Shown piece by piece: positions 35,338-43,523 of a DNA stretch of 64,000 nucleotides (position 1 is its first letter; each line of letters opens with the position of its first letter). A program made the translations under genes and the position numbers. Source of the stretch: Mucilaginibacter segetis (GTDB lineage Bacteria; Bacteroidota; Bacteroidia; Sphingobacteriales; Sphingobacteriaceae); the NCBI RefSeq assembly GCF_016522075.1, contig NZ_JAEHFW010000002.1, forward strand, positions 124,001 through 188,000, read 5' to 3'. Under the pieces are notes generated by a model. It was not told the DNA's origin. It searched no databases and worked only from the letters and a program-made list of their open reading frames with translations.

Positions 35338-36678
35338 TTAATGCCTTACCAGGCTATCTTCCAATTCCTCCAGCGTCCGACCTTTGGTTTCTTTAACCTT
35401 CTTTAATACAAACAAGAAACCCAGGAAACAGATACCGGCATAAAGGTAAAACGGGCCATACGCTCCTAACCATTCAGCGAGAATGGGAAAAGTGAAAACG
35501 AGCACAAAATATGCCCCCCAGAGCGAAACAATGGCCACTGAGGAAGCAGCACCCCTGATTTTATTAGGAAATATCTCAGAGATGAGCACCCATGTTACCG
35601 GAGCTAATGAAATAGCATATGTACTTATGGCCAGTAAAACAAATATGGATATCAATGTAGCAGAGTATTTGCCATGTAACATAAAGGCCAATATGATATA
35701 GATAACTGACAGACCTAAAGAGCCAAACAACATTAACGGGCGCCGACCAATCCTATCTACCAATCGCATTGCTAAAAGGGTGAATACAAGGTTGACTATT
35801 CCTATTGCTACCGTTTCAAATAGTTGGCGATCTAGATCAGCACCTACGGATTCAAATATTGTAGAGGTATAGTTAAAGACTACATTTATACCGCAAAACT
35901 GCTGAAATACTGCCAATGTGATCCCGATCAATACCGCAGGCCTTACAGTTTTATCAAAAACAGCTTTATAACTTTCCTTTTTAATTCCCTGTAGTGAAAG
36001 TTGAATTGCACCAATTGTTTTATCAGCAAACGATGGCGAACCGATTTTATTTAATACCGCTTTAGCTTTTTCTGCCTGCCCGTCTTTTAAAAGCCAGCGA
36101 GGACTTTCGGGTAACCAGAACACGCCTAAAAAGAAAACAACCGACGGCACTACACCTAAACCAAACATCCAGCGCCAGGCGTCAGGTCCGGTATCAGCCA
36201 AAAGGTAATTGACCAGATTAGTAATTAATATTCCAATAACTACCGTTAATTGATTAATGGCCACATTGCGCCCGCGAACTTTAGCAGGAGACACTTCTGC
36301 AATATACATTGGGCACAGCATAGACGCCATACCCACACCAATACCTGCAGCAAACCTCATGATAACAAATAAACTAAGGCCCTGAGAAAGTGCTATACCA
36401 ATTGATGAAACAGCAAATATAGCCGCCGCAAGCATTAAACCCGGCTTTCGGCCATACCTGTCAGACAGTTTACCCGCAATTAAAGAACCAGCTATACAAC
36501 CCAACGCTAATGATCCGGTTAAGAACCCTTCCCACCAGGCATCCAGCATAAATTGCGTTCGTAAAAAAGGCAACGCACCGGAAATAACTGCAAAATCAAA
36601 TCCGAATAAATAGCCGCCCAATGCCGATATAAAAGATATACCAATAATATAATTATTGTTGTAGGTTTCAGTATGCAC
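35338..36678 (-). CDS. Sugar-porter MFS transporter (XylE-like)
   Basis: This is an inner-membrane proton-coupled sugar importer of 446 aa with 12 predicted helices. Sugar-porter motifs are DRYGRKPG (loop 2-3), PESPRWLLKDG after helix 6, GRRPLM (loop 8-9) and the final KVKETKGRTLEE. The best start is a GTG at 36678, since there is no upstream in-frame ATG, and the next ATG would cut into the first helices. It should carry the monosaccharides freed by PUL 1 enzymes into the cell. Operator F lies 53 bp upstream. Confidence 0.93.
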   Translation of the reverse strand: MHTETYNNNYIIGISFISALGGYLFGFDFAVISGALPFLRTQFMLDAWWEGFLTGSLALGCIAGSLIAGKLSDRYGRKPGLMLAAAIFAVSSIGIALSQGLSLFVIMRFAAGIGVGMASMLCPMYIAEVSPAKVRGRNVAINQLTVVIGILITNLVNYLLADTGPDAWRWMFGLGVVPSVVFFLGVFWLPESPRWLLKDGQAEKAKAVLNKIGSPSFADKTIGAIQLSLQGIKKESYKAVFDKTVRPAVLIGITLAVFQQFCGINVVFNYTSTIFESVGADLDRQLFETVAIGIVNLVFTLLAMRLVDRIGRRPLMLFGSLGLSVIYIILAFMLHGKYSATLISIFVLLAISTYAISLAPVTWVLISEIFPNKIRGAASSVAIVSLWGAYFVLVFTFPILAEWLGAYGPFYLYAGICFLGFLFVLKKVKETKGRTLEELEDSLVRH

Positions 36679-36730
36679 GATCAGATCAAATAGGTTTTTA
36701 TAAAGATGTAAGTTTGTACAAAACCCTACA

Positions 36731-36762
36731 ATGGATTTATTATTTCAAAGGATGGATTATTT
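36731..36762 (-). promoter_or_regulatory. Operator copy F of the PUL 1 direct-repeat motif (before the MFS gene)
   Basis: Two perfect TCCAT half-sites on the minus strand (36752-36756 and 36731-36735) are 21 bp apart, pointing towards the transporter gene. A clear -7 box is not seen at the expected place; only a weak match, TACATCTT, begins 21 bp away (36710). Confidence 0.68.
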
Positions 36763-36881
36763 TATGACAGAAAAATATAGATTTGGCTATGTGCTTCGGG
36801 CAAATACTGCAAGTATGCTTTTGCAAACAGAACAAGGAGAGCGATGACCGAGTATGATGTACTAAAAGTGTACCTTAAAAA

Positions 36882-38078
36882 TTATGCCTTTACCGGCGGC
36901 AGGGTAAAATAAAAAGTAGACCCTTCGCCTGCGCTGCTTTCGGCCCATATACGGCCGCCATGATCGGTTACAATTTTTGAAGTGATATACAAACCCATAC
37001 CCAAACCGGCATGCGTTGTCAGCACATCTTTTTCGCGATAGAATTTATTAAATATTGATTGCAGATTCTCCCCGGAAATGCCTTTGCCTTCGTCTGTAAT
37101 GGCCACTAAAACATACCCATCGGCCTCAATTTTAGTAGTAAGCCGAATAGCGGTTTGTCTGGACGAATACTTAGCCGCGTTACCAAGTAAATTTGAAAAT
37201 ACTTGCTCAAGTCGTAACGTATCAATTAACACATCCACGTCATCGCCCAGTTCCGAAAAAACTTCGTGATAAGGCAGTATATGCCGCATAACCGTGAGTT
37301 GCTCGGTAATGAAGTTATTAAATGAAACCGTATTTTTACTGTATTGTAAATTCCCATTTTCCATCCTGGATATATCCAGCAGCTGCTGGACCAGCGTTAT
37401 CAGCTTATTTGATTGCTGATCTATCTTATCCAACACGCCCCTCAAATGGTCTGACAAAGGCTCCTTAGTGGCTTTTGCCATTTGGGTATATGCCTTTAGT
37501 ATGGTCATCGGGGTCTTTATCTCGTGGCTGGCTACAGAAATAAACTCAGTCTTTTTCTCATCAATTACTTTCGACTGGCGTATCTCCAATTCCTGTTCCT
37601 CTGCTATTTTATGCAGATTCAGGTTTCGCCTTTTAATTTCTTCATAAGGATTCAGCGGCTCTTGTTCCTTAAAATATTTGCGTAATTCGCCGATTTTTAC
37701 CGGATCAAGCTTAAGTGAACGCGGTAAGCCCATTTGCATCTGAACAACGCTAATGCCGTTAGTAGTGGTCAGTTCAAATTCGGGCACCAGCTTCTGCGCG
37801 TAAAAAAAGCCTTCTTCCTTTGCGGTCAATTTGGTTTCACTTTCAAAACTAACCAGGGCAATTAAAGCGTAACGTGTTTTGTTTTGGATAAGACCGATCA
37901 CCAGGCTGCCATTGTCAGTGTATTCAATCACCGTCCTTGACACATCGGATACCGCCGTGGCAAAAGTGGTTTGGGTTGCCACAGTAAGGCCCAGCTTTTC
38001 CGCTACCTTCATGGACCTTTTGTGTGCCAGCACCAAGTCCATCTCATTTTCCAGTGAAATGCTAATTACCTCGATCAT
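36882..38078 (-). CDS. Histidine kinase with N-terminal degenerate RsbT-like domain
   Basis: This is a soluble 398-aa kinase without membrane segments. Residues 1-125 align with the RsbT protein and the phosphatase encoded just upstream (compare TAVSDVSRTVIEY here with TAASELVRNMMRY in RsbT). The ATP-binding residues are degraded, so this part is probably a docking module. A linker helix (about 145-175) leads to HisKA with His185 in SVASHEIKTPM. The HATPase carries N-box Asn300 (FSNLLGNAAKYS), DEGKGIS (329-335) and GLGMGLYI (358-365). It overlaps the phosphatase gene by 4 nt (ATGA). No response regulator gene adjoins, so its target must be elsewhere. It is probably the output of the stressosome. 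Confidence 0.9.
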   Translation of the reverse strand: MIEVISISLENEMDLVLAHKRSMKVAEKLGLTVATQTTFATAVSDVSRTVIEYTDNGSLVIGLIQNKTRYALIALVSFESETKLTAKEEGFFYAQKLVPEFELTTTNGISVVQMQMGLPRSLKLDPVKIGELRKYFKEQEPLNPYEEIKRRNLNLHKIAEEQELEIRQSKVIDEKKTEFISVASHEIKTPMTILKAYTQMAKATKEPLSDHLRGVLDKIDQQSNKLITLVQQLLDISRMENGNLQYSKNTVSFNNFITEQLTVMRHILPYHEVFSELGDDVDVLIDTLRLEQVFSNLLGNAAKYSSRQTAIRLTTKIEADGYVLVAITDEGKGISGENLQSIFNKFYREKDVLTTHAGLGMGLYITSKIVTDHGGRIWAESSAGEGSTFYFTLPPVKA

Positions 38079-39082
38079 TTAATTTTCGCGATCACTACCG
38101 ACATATCGTCGTTTCGGCGGGCGTGATCTTTGTAAATAGCCGCCGCTAAGATGGTGAGATCGTATTTATACATCCATGGGTACCGCGCCATATCTATGCG
38201 GGTTTTGATACCATCAGAACATAGCATTACCTGGTTATAATCTTCGGCCGGATAAGACTGATCGTTCATAGTATTTGGGATATTATGACCCACAATACCG
38301 TTATATGACATGTGATTTTTTAAATTAACAGCGCCAAATAACCTGGCCTGTATATTTCCCACCCCTGTGGTACTCCAGGTTCGCGTAGTGAAATCAAATC
38401 CAACAATGTTGATCACCGCCCCCCTTGTTTTTTTAATGGCGTTATGTATAAACCGGATAGTTTCTGTCGGGCTATATTCCGGAAATACCCGGAACGCCGT
38501 TGCCGCTTCATTAATTGCTTTATTGGCTTCAGGGCCATGGCCTAAACCATCGGCCAGCATCATTTTGAGGTATTTTTCTGTCTTTTTATAAACAAACCCA
38601 TCGCCGCTTGTTTTTTCACCAGGCTTAGCTACCACAATTGGGCGCATAACCAATTTGTCTTTATTGATATTTCCCGGTTCATTATAAACACGACTCATCG
38701 CAATGGTTCCCCAACCGGTAAGCGAATAGAGTTCAAATGTATCAGACAAGCGTTTCATACTACCAAGACCGTGGCCCAAAGTATTGGTGGTGGACACTCC
38801 GTCCTGCATCATTTTAGATGGATTTGCCATTCCCGGTCCATTATCAATACTGATCAGTTCTATATACGGATTGCCGCTATTGGTAAAAACCCCCATCAGC
38901 AACTCGCCATCGTCACTGTACTTAAATAAATTCGAGGTCATTTCGGCAACGATCAGGTCAAGCTGGTTGATACGGGCCACGGCCATGCCTGCCTCTGTGG
39001 CGACACGGTGAATCTCTTTTTTGATCAGTGAGAAATAGCTCCTGTCGTCTGCTTTAAAACTAATATGGGTAGCATCAACCAT
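38075..39082 (-). CDS. RsbT-like HATPase fused to SpoIIE/PP2C phosphatase
   Basis: The N-terminal 1-135 residues are a GHKL ATPase domain of the RsbT/RsbW type (AEMTSNLFKYSDDG, DNGPGM, LGHGLGSMKRL). The C-terminal 160-335 residues are a PP2C-like SpoIIE phosphatase with metal-binding Asp in MLADGLGHG and SDGIKTR, and a final DDMSVVIAKI. The phosphatase half corresponds to RsbX or RsbU, which dephosphorylate stressosome or antagonist proteins. It overlaps RsbT by 8 bp and the kinase gene by 4 bp. The fusion of kinase-type and phosphatase modules suggests both addition and removal of phosphate in one polypeptide. Confidence 0.9.
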   Translation of the reverse strand: MVDATHISFKADDRSYFSLIKKEIHRVATEAGMAVARINQLDLIVAEMTSNLFKYSDDGELLMGVFTNSGNPYIELISIDNGPGMANPSKMMQDGVSTTNTLGHGLGSMKRLSDTFELYSLTGWGTIAMSRVYNEPGNINKDKLVMRPIVVAKPGEKTSGDGFVYKKTEKYLKMMLADGLGHGPEANKAINEAATAFRVFPEYSPTETIRFIHNAIKKTRGAVINIVGFDFTTRTWSTTGVGNIQARLFGAVNLKNHMSYNGIVGHNIPNTMNDQSYPAEDYNQVMLCSDGIKTRIDMARYPWMYKYDLTILAAAIYKDHARRNDDMSVVIAKIK

Positions 39083-39491
39083 TGGCCCATTTTATTATCG
39101 TTATCACTGTACCCTCGCCTACTTTACTTTTAATATCAAATTCGTTTACCAGGCGTTTGGTGCCCGGCAGGCCCAGGCCTAAACTTTTACCAGTAGAAAA
39201 ACCATCGCGCATGGCCGCGGCAATATCCGGTATGCCGGGGCCCCTGTCTGAAAAAGTCAGGCGTACACCATTGTTGCGCCCGCTGGATACCACTTCAATA
39301 AGGCATACCCCGCCATTAGCATAGCGCATCATGTTGCGCACCAGCTCGCTGGCAGCAGTTAGCAAACGGGTTTGGTTAACCAAACCCATTTTTATTTTCA
39401 CGGCCGTTTCTTTTACCCTGTTCTTCAGGAAAACCACGTCCTGCTCTTTGAGCACCTGAATGGTGTCCTTACTCAGCGATAAGATCATCAT
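39075..39491 (-). CDS. rsbT: RsbT-like serine kinase (stressosome switch kinase)
   Basis: This is a 138-aa GHKL-type protein kinase. The N-box (AASELVRNMMRYANGG, Glu49 and Asn53), the G1 box SDRGPGIP (81-88) and the G2 box GLGLPGTKRL (105-114) are intact, so it should bind ATP. In known stressosomes RsbT phosphorylates RsbR and RsbS and is then released to activate an output. The gene overlaps rsbS by 23 bp and the phosphatase gene by 8 bp, which indicates tight stoichiometric expression. Confidence 0.92.
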   Translation of the reverse strand: MMILSLSKDTIQVLKEQDVVFLKNRVKETAVKIKMGLVNQTRLLTAASELVRNMMRYANGGVCLIEVVSSGRNNGVRLTFSDRGPGIPDIAAAMRDGFSTGKSLGLGLPGTKRLVNEFDIKSKVGEGTVITIIKWANG

Positions 39492-39876
39492 CCTGCTCTT
39501 GGTCTTCGTCCTCCTCGGTAACCTCGATCATGGATTTCAGCAAGTTCATACCTTTTTCCATATCCAGTGCAGTATGTACGCCTTTAAGTGGTAAACCCAA
39601 TTCTATCAGGGTTATAGCAACCGCGGGCTGCATTCCCACCACCACGGTTTCGGCATCTAATATCTTAGACATACTGGCAATGTTGCCAATAATGCGGCCC
39701 ATAAAAGAATCCACAATGGATACTGCCGAAATATCGATCAGCACCCCTTTAGCATTGGTGTTATTAACCATCTGCACCAAATCGGCTTCCAGGTTAAGCG
39801 CCAGCCGGTCATATAAATCGACCTGGATGGTAACCAGCAGGAAAGCCCCCATCCGCAGAATAGGAATTTTATCCAT
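39469..39876 (-). CDS. rsbS: RsbS-like STAS protein (stressosome scaffold)
   Basis: This is a single STAS domain of about 115 residues plus an acidic tail rich in Glu and Asp (EVTEEDEDQEQDDD). Ser57 in SIVDSFMGRI occupies the position of the phosphorylated serine of RsbS. It is expected to form the core of the stressosome shell with RsbR and to hold RsbT until phosphorylated. The acidic tail is unusual relative to the short B. subtilis protein and could modulate assembly. It starts 6 nt after rsbR. Confidence 0.92.
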   Translation of the reverse strand: MDKIPILRMGAFLLVTIQVDLYDRLALNLEADLVQMVNNTNAKGVLIDISAVSIVDSFMGRIIGNIASMSKILDAETVVVGMQPAVAITLIELGLPLKGVHTALDMEKGMNLLKSMIEVTEEDEDQEQDDDLIAE

Positions 39877-39882
39877 TTATGT

Positions 39883-40746
39883 TTAATTTTTTTGTAGGCT
39901 ATTGATCTTTCTAACTTCCAAACGCATTGCCCTGAAAGAATAAGCCAGCGCGCTGGCCAGAGTTGCTTTGGTAATGATATTTGACAGATCAATACCTAAA
40001 TGTACTACGGTTTGCGCAATTTCCGGACGGATACCGCTGATGATACATTCGGCTCCCATCAGGCGTGTAGCGCTTACGGTTTTAATTAAATGCTGTGCCA
40101 CCAGTGAATCTACCGCGGGCACACCAGAAATATCCAGGATAGCAATGCTCGAACCTGTCTCAACGATCTCCTGTAATAGGTTTTCCATTACAATCTGTGT
40201 GCGGGCACTGTCTAAAGTACCAATGATAGGTAAAGCTAATATCCCGTCCCAAACGCGGATAACCGGGGTAGATATTTCAGTGATTTCATCCGTTTGACGC
40301 AATATCACCTCTTCACGCCCCTTAATAAAGGTCTCGAAGGTTACCACACTCAGATTATCCATCAGGCGGTTGATCTTCGTACTTTCGGCATACAAAGCTT
40401 TAGCATCATTCGGGATCTCGCCCTGCAAAACTTCCAGTATGGCTTCCTTTAATGAGAATACAAAATTACCTGTTTCACGTGGACTAAAACCCTGGCGGGC
40501 ACGGGTAATGGCTATGCCGCCTAAAATTTCAATCACCGGGTTCCATTCTTCCGAATCAAGGTTGGTGAAATTAGCACCCGACAGATTACCTATCAATGCG
40601 TCAATCAATTCTTCCGACTGCATGCGCAGCTCTTCGTTACTGATCAAGTCTTCGCGTAAGCCTTCATCAGCCAGTTGGTTCTTCATCCAAAGTTCCAGGA
40701 TGATTTTTTTCTTTTTTTGTAACAATTGATGTGTTTTTAGTGACAT
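39883..40746 (-). CDS. RsbR-like stressosome sensor (RsbRD N-terminal domain plus STAS)
   Basis: This is a 287-aa protein. Residues 1-150 are an all-helical RsbRD-type sensor domain (KKKKIILELWMKNQ, GFSPRETGNFVFSLKEAI), which lacks the heme-binding globin look of some RsbR proteins. Residues 160-280 form a STAS domain with Ser214 in GVPAVDSLVAQHL, at the place of the phosphorylated threonine of RsbR. It is the first gene of the stressosome operon and presumably perceives the signal, which is unknown. Upstream lies a long non-coding region of about 800 bp. Confidence 0.92.
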   Translation of the reverse strand: MSLKTHQLLQKKKKIILELWMKNQLADEGLREDLISNEELRMQSEELIDALIGNLSGANFTNLDSEEWNPVIEILGGIAITRARQGFSPRETGNFVFSLKEAILEVLQGEIPNDAKALYAESTKINRLMDNLSVVTFETFIKGREEVILRQTDEITEISTPVIRVWDGILALPIIGTLDSARTQIVMENLLQEIVETGSSIAILDISGVPAVDSLVAQHLIKTVSATRLMGAECIISGIRPEIAQTVVHLGIDLSNIITKATLASALAYSFRAMRLEVRKINSLQKN

Positions 40747-41063
40747 GAGTGAAGGATACAGGCTAACATTAAACTATATGATTCAAACTTGGCAAAGTTG
40801 AAATAAAGCTGAAAGGTAGAAAATAGGTTTGGTAATTGAAAATACTATTAATAAATAGTTTTAATTGAATTGATTAATTAAAAGGAAAAAAGAACAGCCA
40901 ACCGTCTTTTATTTTTATCACCTAAATAATTATAGTCACATTGCGTCAACTCGTTGTGTTTGGTCATTATCAGCTGGGGAAAAAAATTGGGTTTAATGTT
41001 TTTCTCATAATGCTGTTAAAACATAAACAAAACAACAACCTTTCGTTTACATTTTTGGTTAAA

Positions 41064-41094
41064 AACATGCACTGTTTGTAGAACAGTGCATGTT
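41064..41094. repeat. Perfect 13-bp inverted repeat
   Basis: AACATGCACTGTT and AACAGTGCATGTT enclose a 5-nt loop. On the minus strand the stem is followed by five T (counting two from the stem), so it could be a second terminator. It could also be a binding site upstream of the stressosome operon. Confidence 0.55.
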
Positions 41095-41330
41095 GATTTC
41101 ATCAAATTCAAGATGTAAGAATTTATAAGATTGGCCAGCAGATGGATCATGGAAAGCAAAATATTTAATTAAGCTAAAATTACCTCCTATTCCAGCTTCA
41201 GGGATATTTTAATACATATTCAAATGCTTGGAAACGTTTACGCGCGCTGCCTAATAATTGGCTGGCCTTTACAACCGCCCTTCATCCACTTATGTATTCT
41301 GGAGATAGCTTTTTCACCTACCCCCCAATG

Positions 41331-41367
41331 GAAGAAAAAAAAATAAAAGCATTCAAATTAAATGCTT
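41331..41367 (-). terminator. Terminator of the PUL 2 operon (after GH97)
   Basis: On the minus strand a 7-bp stem (AAGCATT/AATGCTT, 7-nt loop) runs straight into TTATTTTTTTTTCTTC. It lies about 180 bp beyond the GH97 stop and is the best terminator for the susC-to-GH97 transcript. Confidence 0.65.
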
Positions 41368-41407
41368 AGTTCATCAAATTTTCCGCATGGGTTCGACCCA
41401 TAAAGTA

Positions 41408-41441
41408 ATAACGCTGATATCTTTTATGAAATCAGCGTTAT
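41408..41441. repeat. 11-bp inverted repeat downstream of PUL 2
   Basis: ATAACGCTGAT and ATCAGCGTTAT flank a 12-nt loop, without a T-tract on either strand. It may be an RNA structure or a scar of recombination. Confidence 0.5.
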
Positions 41442-41546
41442 AAGGAGCCCGTAGAGAAAGCTTTCAGAGCCCCCTTTTAACAGAATTGAAACAAATCTTA
41501 AAGTTCAAAGAATTTTTATATTCAAGATATATTATTATGTACCTGT

Positions 41547-43523
41547 TTATTGCTTAGTTATTTTTACAACCGCTCCGCCATTGGCAGCTACATCTAAATC
41601 TAATACATCATTGCGGGTTACTGTGCGTGTTTCCTTTTTTAAATGGTTTGGATCAATATCCGTATCGGCTGCATCTGTATAAATATCAGCACTGTATTCA
41701 CCCTCGCCTAAAAAATCGAGTTTAACAACTTCTTTTCGTGGCTGATTATTGGTAATAATTCCTATAAACCAATTATCGCCATTTCGCCTTGCTATGGTTA
41801 CATATTCATTTATTACAGCAAGCGGAACCCGGGTTTCGTCCCATGTAGTAGGCACAGCTTTTAAAAAGTCAAATCCGGGCTGCCCTTCGTACGCTTTCGG
41901 AAAATCACAAACCATACCCAGATAACTCTCTAAAACCACATACATGGCAAGCATATGGCAGCGTGTGCTCGTTACCAATGGCTTGCGGTATCTGATCTTG
42001 AATTCAGATTGCGGTACCGAACGGAATCCGCCCAAATGATAATCGGTAGGGCCGGCCAGCATACGGGTAAAAGGCATGCTGATATCATGACTGGCATTAA
42101 TGGTAGTGTCCCATTTATACACTTCGTAGTTACGGGTCCCTTCGCGGGTAAACTCGTTAGGGTACATGCGGCTTAAGCCCGAAGGCTTGCACGAACCATG
42201 AAACTGGATATGCAGGTGATGCCGTGCAGCACTTTGCAATATCTTTTCCTGCATATTGATCATTTCCTGATCGTCACGATCCATAAAGTCAACCATCAGT
42301 CCGCTTATGCCCCACTTTTCATATTGGGTAAATGCTTTTTCCAATATAGGATAAAGTGGTTTCCAATGCACCCATACACGTATACCCACGCCTTTGCTTT
42401 TTGCATAATCGCAAATTTGCTTCATATTAATTGTTGATATGGTTTTAGAAGGATCGGCATGCGGACCGGGCATAAAATCGGGGCCATCATTCACATACCA
42501 TTCATGCTGTCCATACTCTACTACCGAATGATATTCGATTCCATTACGGGCACAAAAATCAATGTAATATTTATTGGTTTCAAAGTTATTCCCCGGCGCA
42601 AAAGTAGTGTCGGGCACTACGGTTCCGTTCCACCACGGGAAGGTTGATTTACCTGGCTTTATCCATGAGGTGTCTTCTATTTTACAAGAGTCGTTGAGGC
42701 TGGTAATAAGATTAGATTCGATGAGCGCACCGGCCCTGTCGCTGATGATGGCTACGCGCCATGGCGTTTGGTGAGGCAATACCGCCTTTACCTTTTCTTT
42801 AGTTTGACCGGGCAGCGGCGATAAACGTCCGCGCATGGTACCATCTGCATTTTTACACAGATACATACCTGCGTAATTTAATACTTCAGCCTCGGTAATA
42901 GCCATATAAATATTATCCGGATACTCAAAGGTTGCCGGCATATCCATTAGGGAATCCGGCTTCAATTGGGAATACAATTCGTGGGTATAAGGGCCTTCGT
43001 GTGAGGTGGTATATGAGGGCAAAAACAGCACCAAAGCTTTAGGATCTCCCGCAAGATTAAAAGCGGTGTTCTCATCGTACATAACGTAATTTTTCCAGCC
43101 TGTTTGTTCAGGAAATTCGTACCGAAAGGCAACGCCATCATTATAAGCCCTAACTACCAGATTTAACTTACGATGTGGCGCTGCTTTTTCGATAAACGGA
43201 ATTAACATTTGCTGGTAATGGTTGCGCACATGTTTTGCCTTGCCTACAACCAGATCGTAGTAACCATCAGCTTTGCTGTACACCACCTTGCCCGTTTTAA
43301 GCCCTTTACCCCAATAGCCACTATCAAAATTGAGCGTTAGCGGCGACGAGCCGATTACAGGATGCTTTTTATAAGCAACACTGTAAACCGGGGCATCCGC
43401 AGTGAGCTGTATGGTAAAAGTCAGGTTATCATCAGGCGAAGACAACTTCACCCTTTTTTGTGCCATTAGCGTTACGGGCAAAACCCATAGCAACAGCATT
43501 AACGCGCTTAATTTATTTTTCAT
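41547..43523 (-). CDS. GH97 family glycoside hydrolase, probable retaining alpha-galactosidase
   Basis: This is a secreted enzyme of about 658 aa with a signal peptide ending LMAQ. The ATG at 43523 is preferred over a TTG at 43529. The N-terminal beta-super-sandwich (about 28-290), the TIM barrel and a C-terminal beta-domain are in order. GH97 contains inverting alpha-glucosidases and retaining alpha-galactosidases. The motif ISGLMVDFMDRDDQ has an Asp (about residue 412) where retaining members carry their nucleophile, so an alpha-galactosidase is the better guess. That fits removal of galactose side chains from galactomannan in this PUL. It overlaps GH28 by 11 bp as the last gene of the operon. 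Confidence 0.88.
   Translation of the reverse strand: MKNKLSALMLLLWVLPVTLMAQKRVKLSSPDDNLTFTIQLTADAPVYSVAYKKHPVIGSSPLTLNFDSGYWGKGLKTGKVVYSKADGYYDLVVGKAKHVRNHYQQMLIPFIEKAAPHRKLNLVVRAYNDGVAFRYEFPEQTGWKNYVMYDENTAFNLAGDPKALVLFLPSYTTSHEGPYTHELYSQLKPDSLMDMPATFEYPDNIYMAITEAEVLNYAGMYLCKNADGTMRGRLSPLPGQTKEKVKAVLPHQTPWRVAIISDRAGALIESNLITSLNDSCKIEDTSWIKPGKSTFPWWNGTVVPDTTFAPGNNFETNKYYIDFCARNGIEYHSVVEYGQHEWYVNDGPDFMPGPHADPSKTISTINMKQICDYAKSKGVGIRVWVHWKPLYPILEKAFTQYEKWGISGLMVDFMDRDDQEMINMQEKILQSAARHHLHIQFHGSCKPSGLSRMYPNEFTREGTRNYEVYKWDTTINASHDISMPFTRMLAGPTDYHLGGFRSVPQSEFKIRYRKPLVTSTRCHMLAMYVVLESYLGMVCDFPKAYEGQPGFDFLKAVPTTWDETRVPLAVINEYVTIARRNGDNWFIGIITNNQPRKEVVKLDFLGEGEYSADIYTDAADTDIDPNHLKKETRTVTRNDVLDLDVAANGGAVVKITKQ

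Larger units (their letters stand above)
40747..41546. other. 800-bp intergenic region rich in inverted repeats
   Basis: I see no credible gene here. The region lies between rsbR and GH97, which are transcribed in the same direction. It contains a perfect 13-bp inverted repeat at 41064-41094, a terminator-like hairpin at 41331-41367, a short palindrome ATGGG-TTCGA-CCCAT at 41387-41401 and an 11-bp inverted repeat at 41408-41441. The stressosome promoter is expected in the left part; only imperfect -7 boxes (such as 40793-40800) are seen. Remnants of a lost mobile element are possible. Confidence 0.5.

Noticed and set aside
41387..41401. GGGTTCGACCC, resembling a tRNA T-arm
   Set aside because: The loop is five bases instead of seven, and no acceptor stem, D-arm or anticodon arm can be drawn around it.
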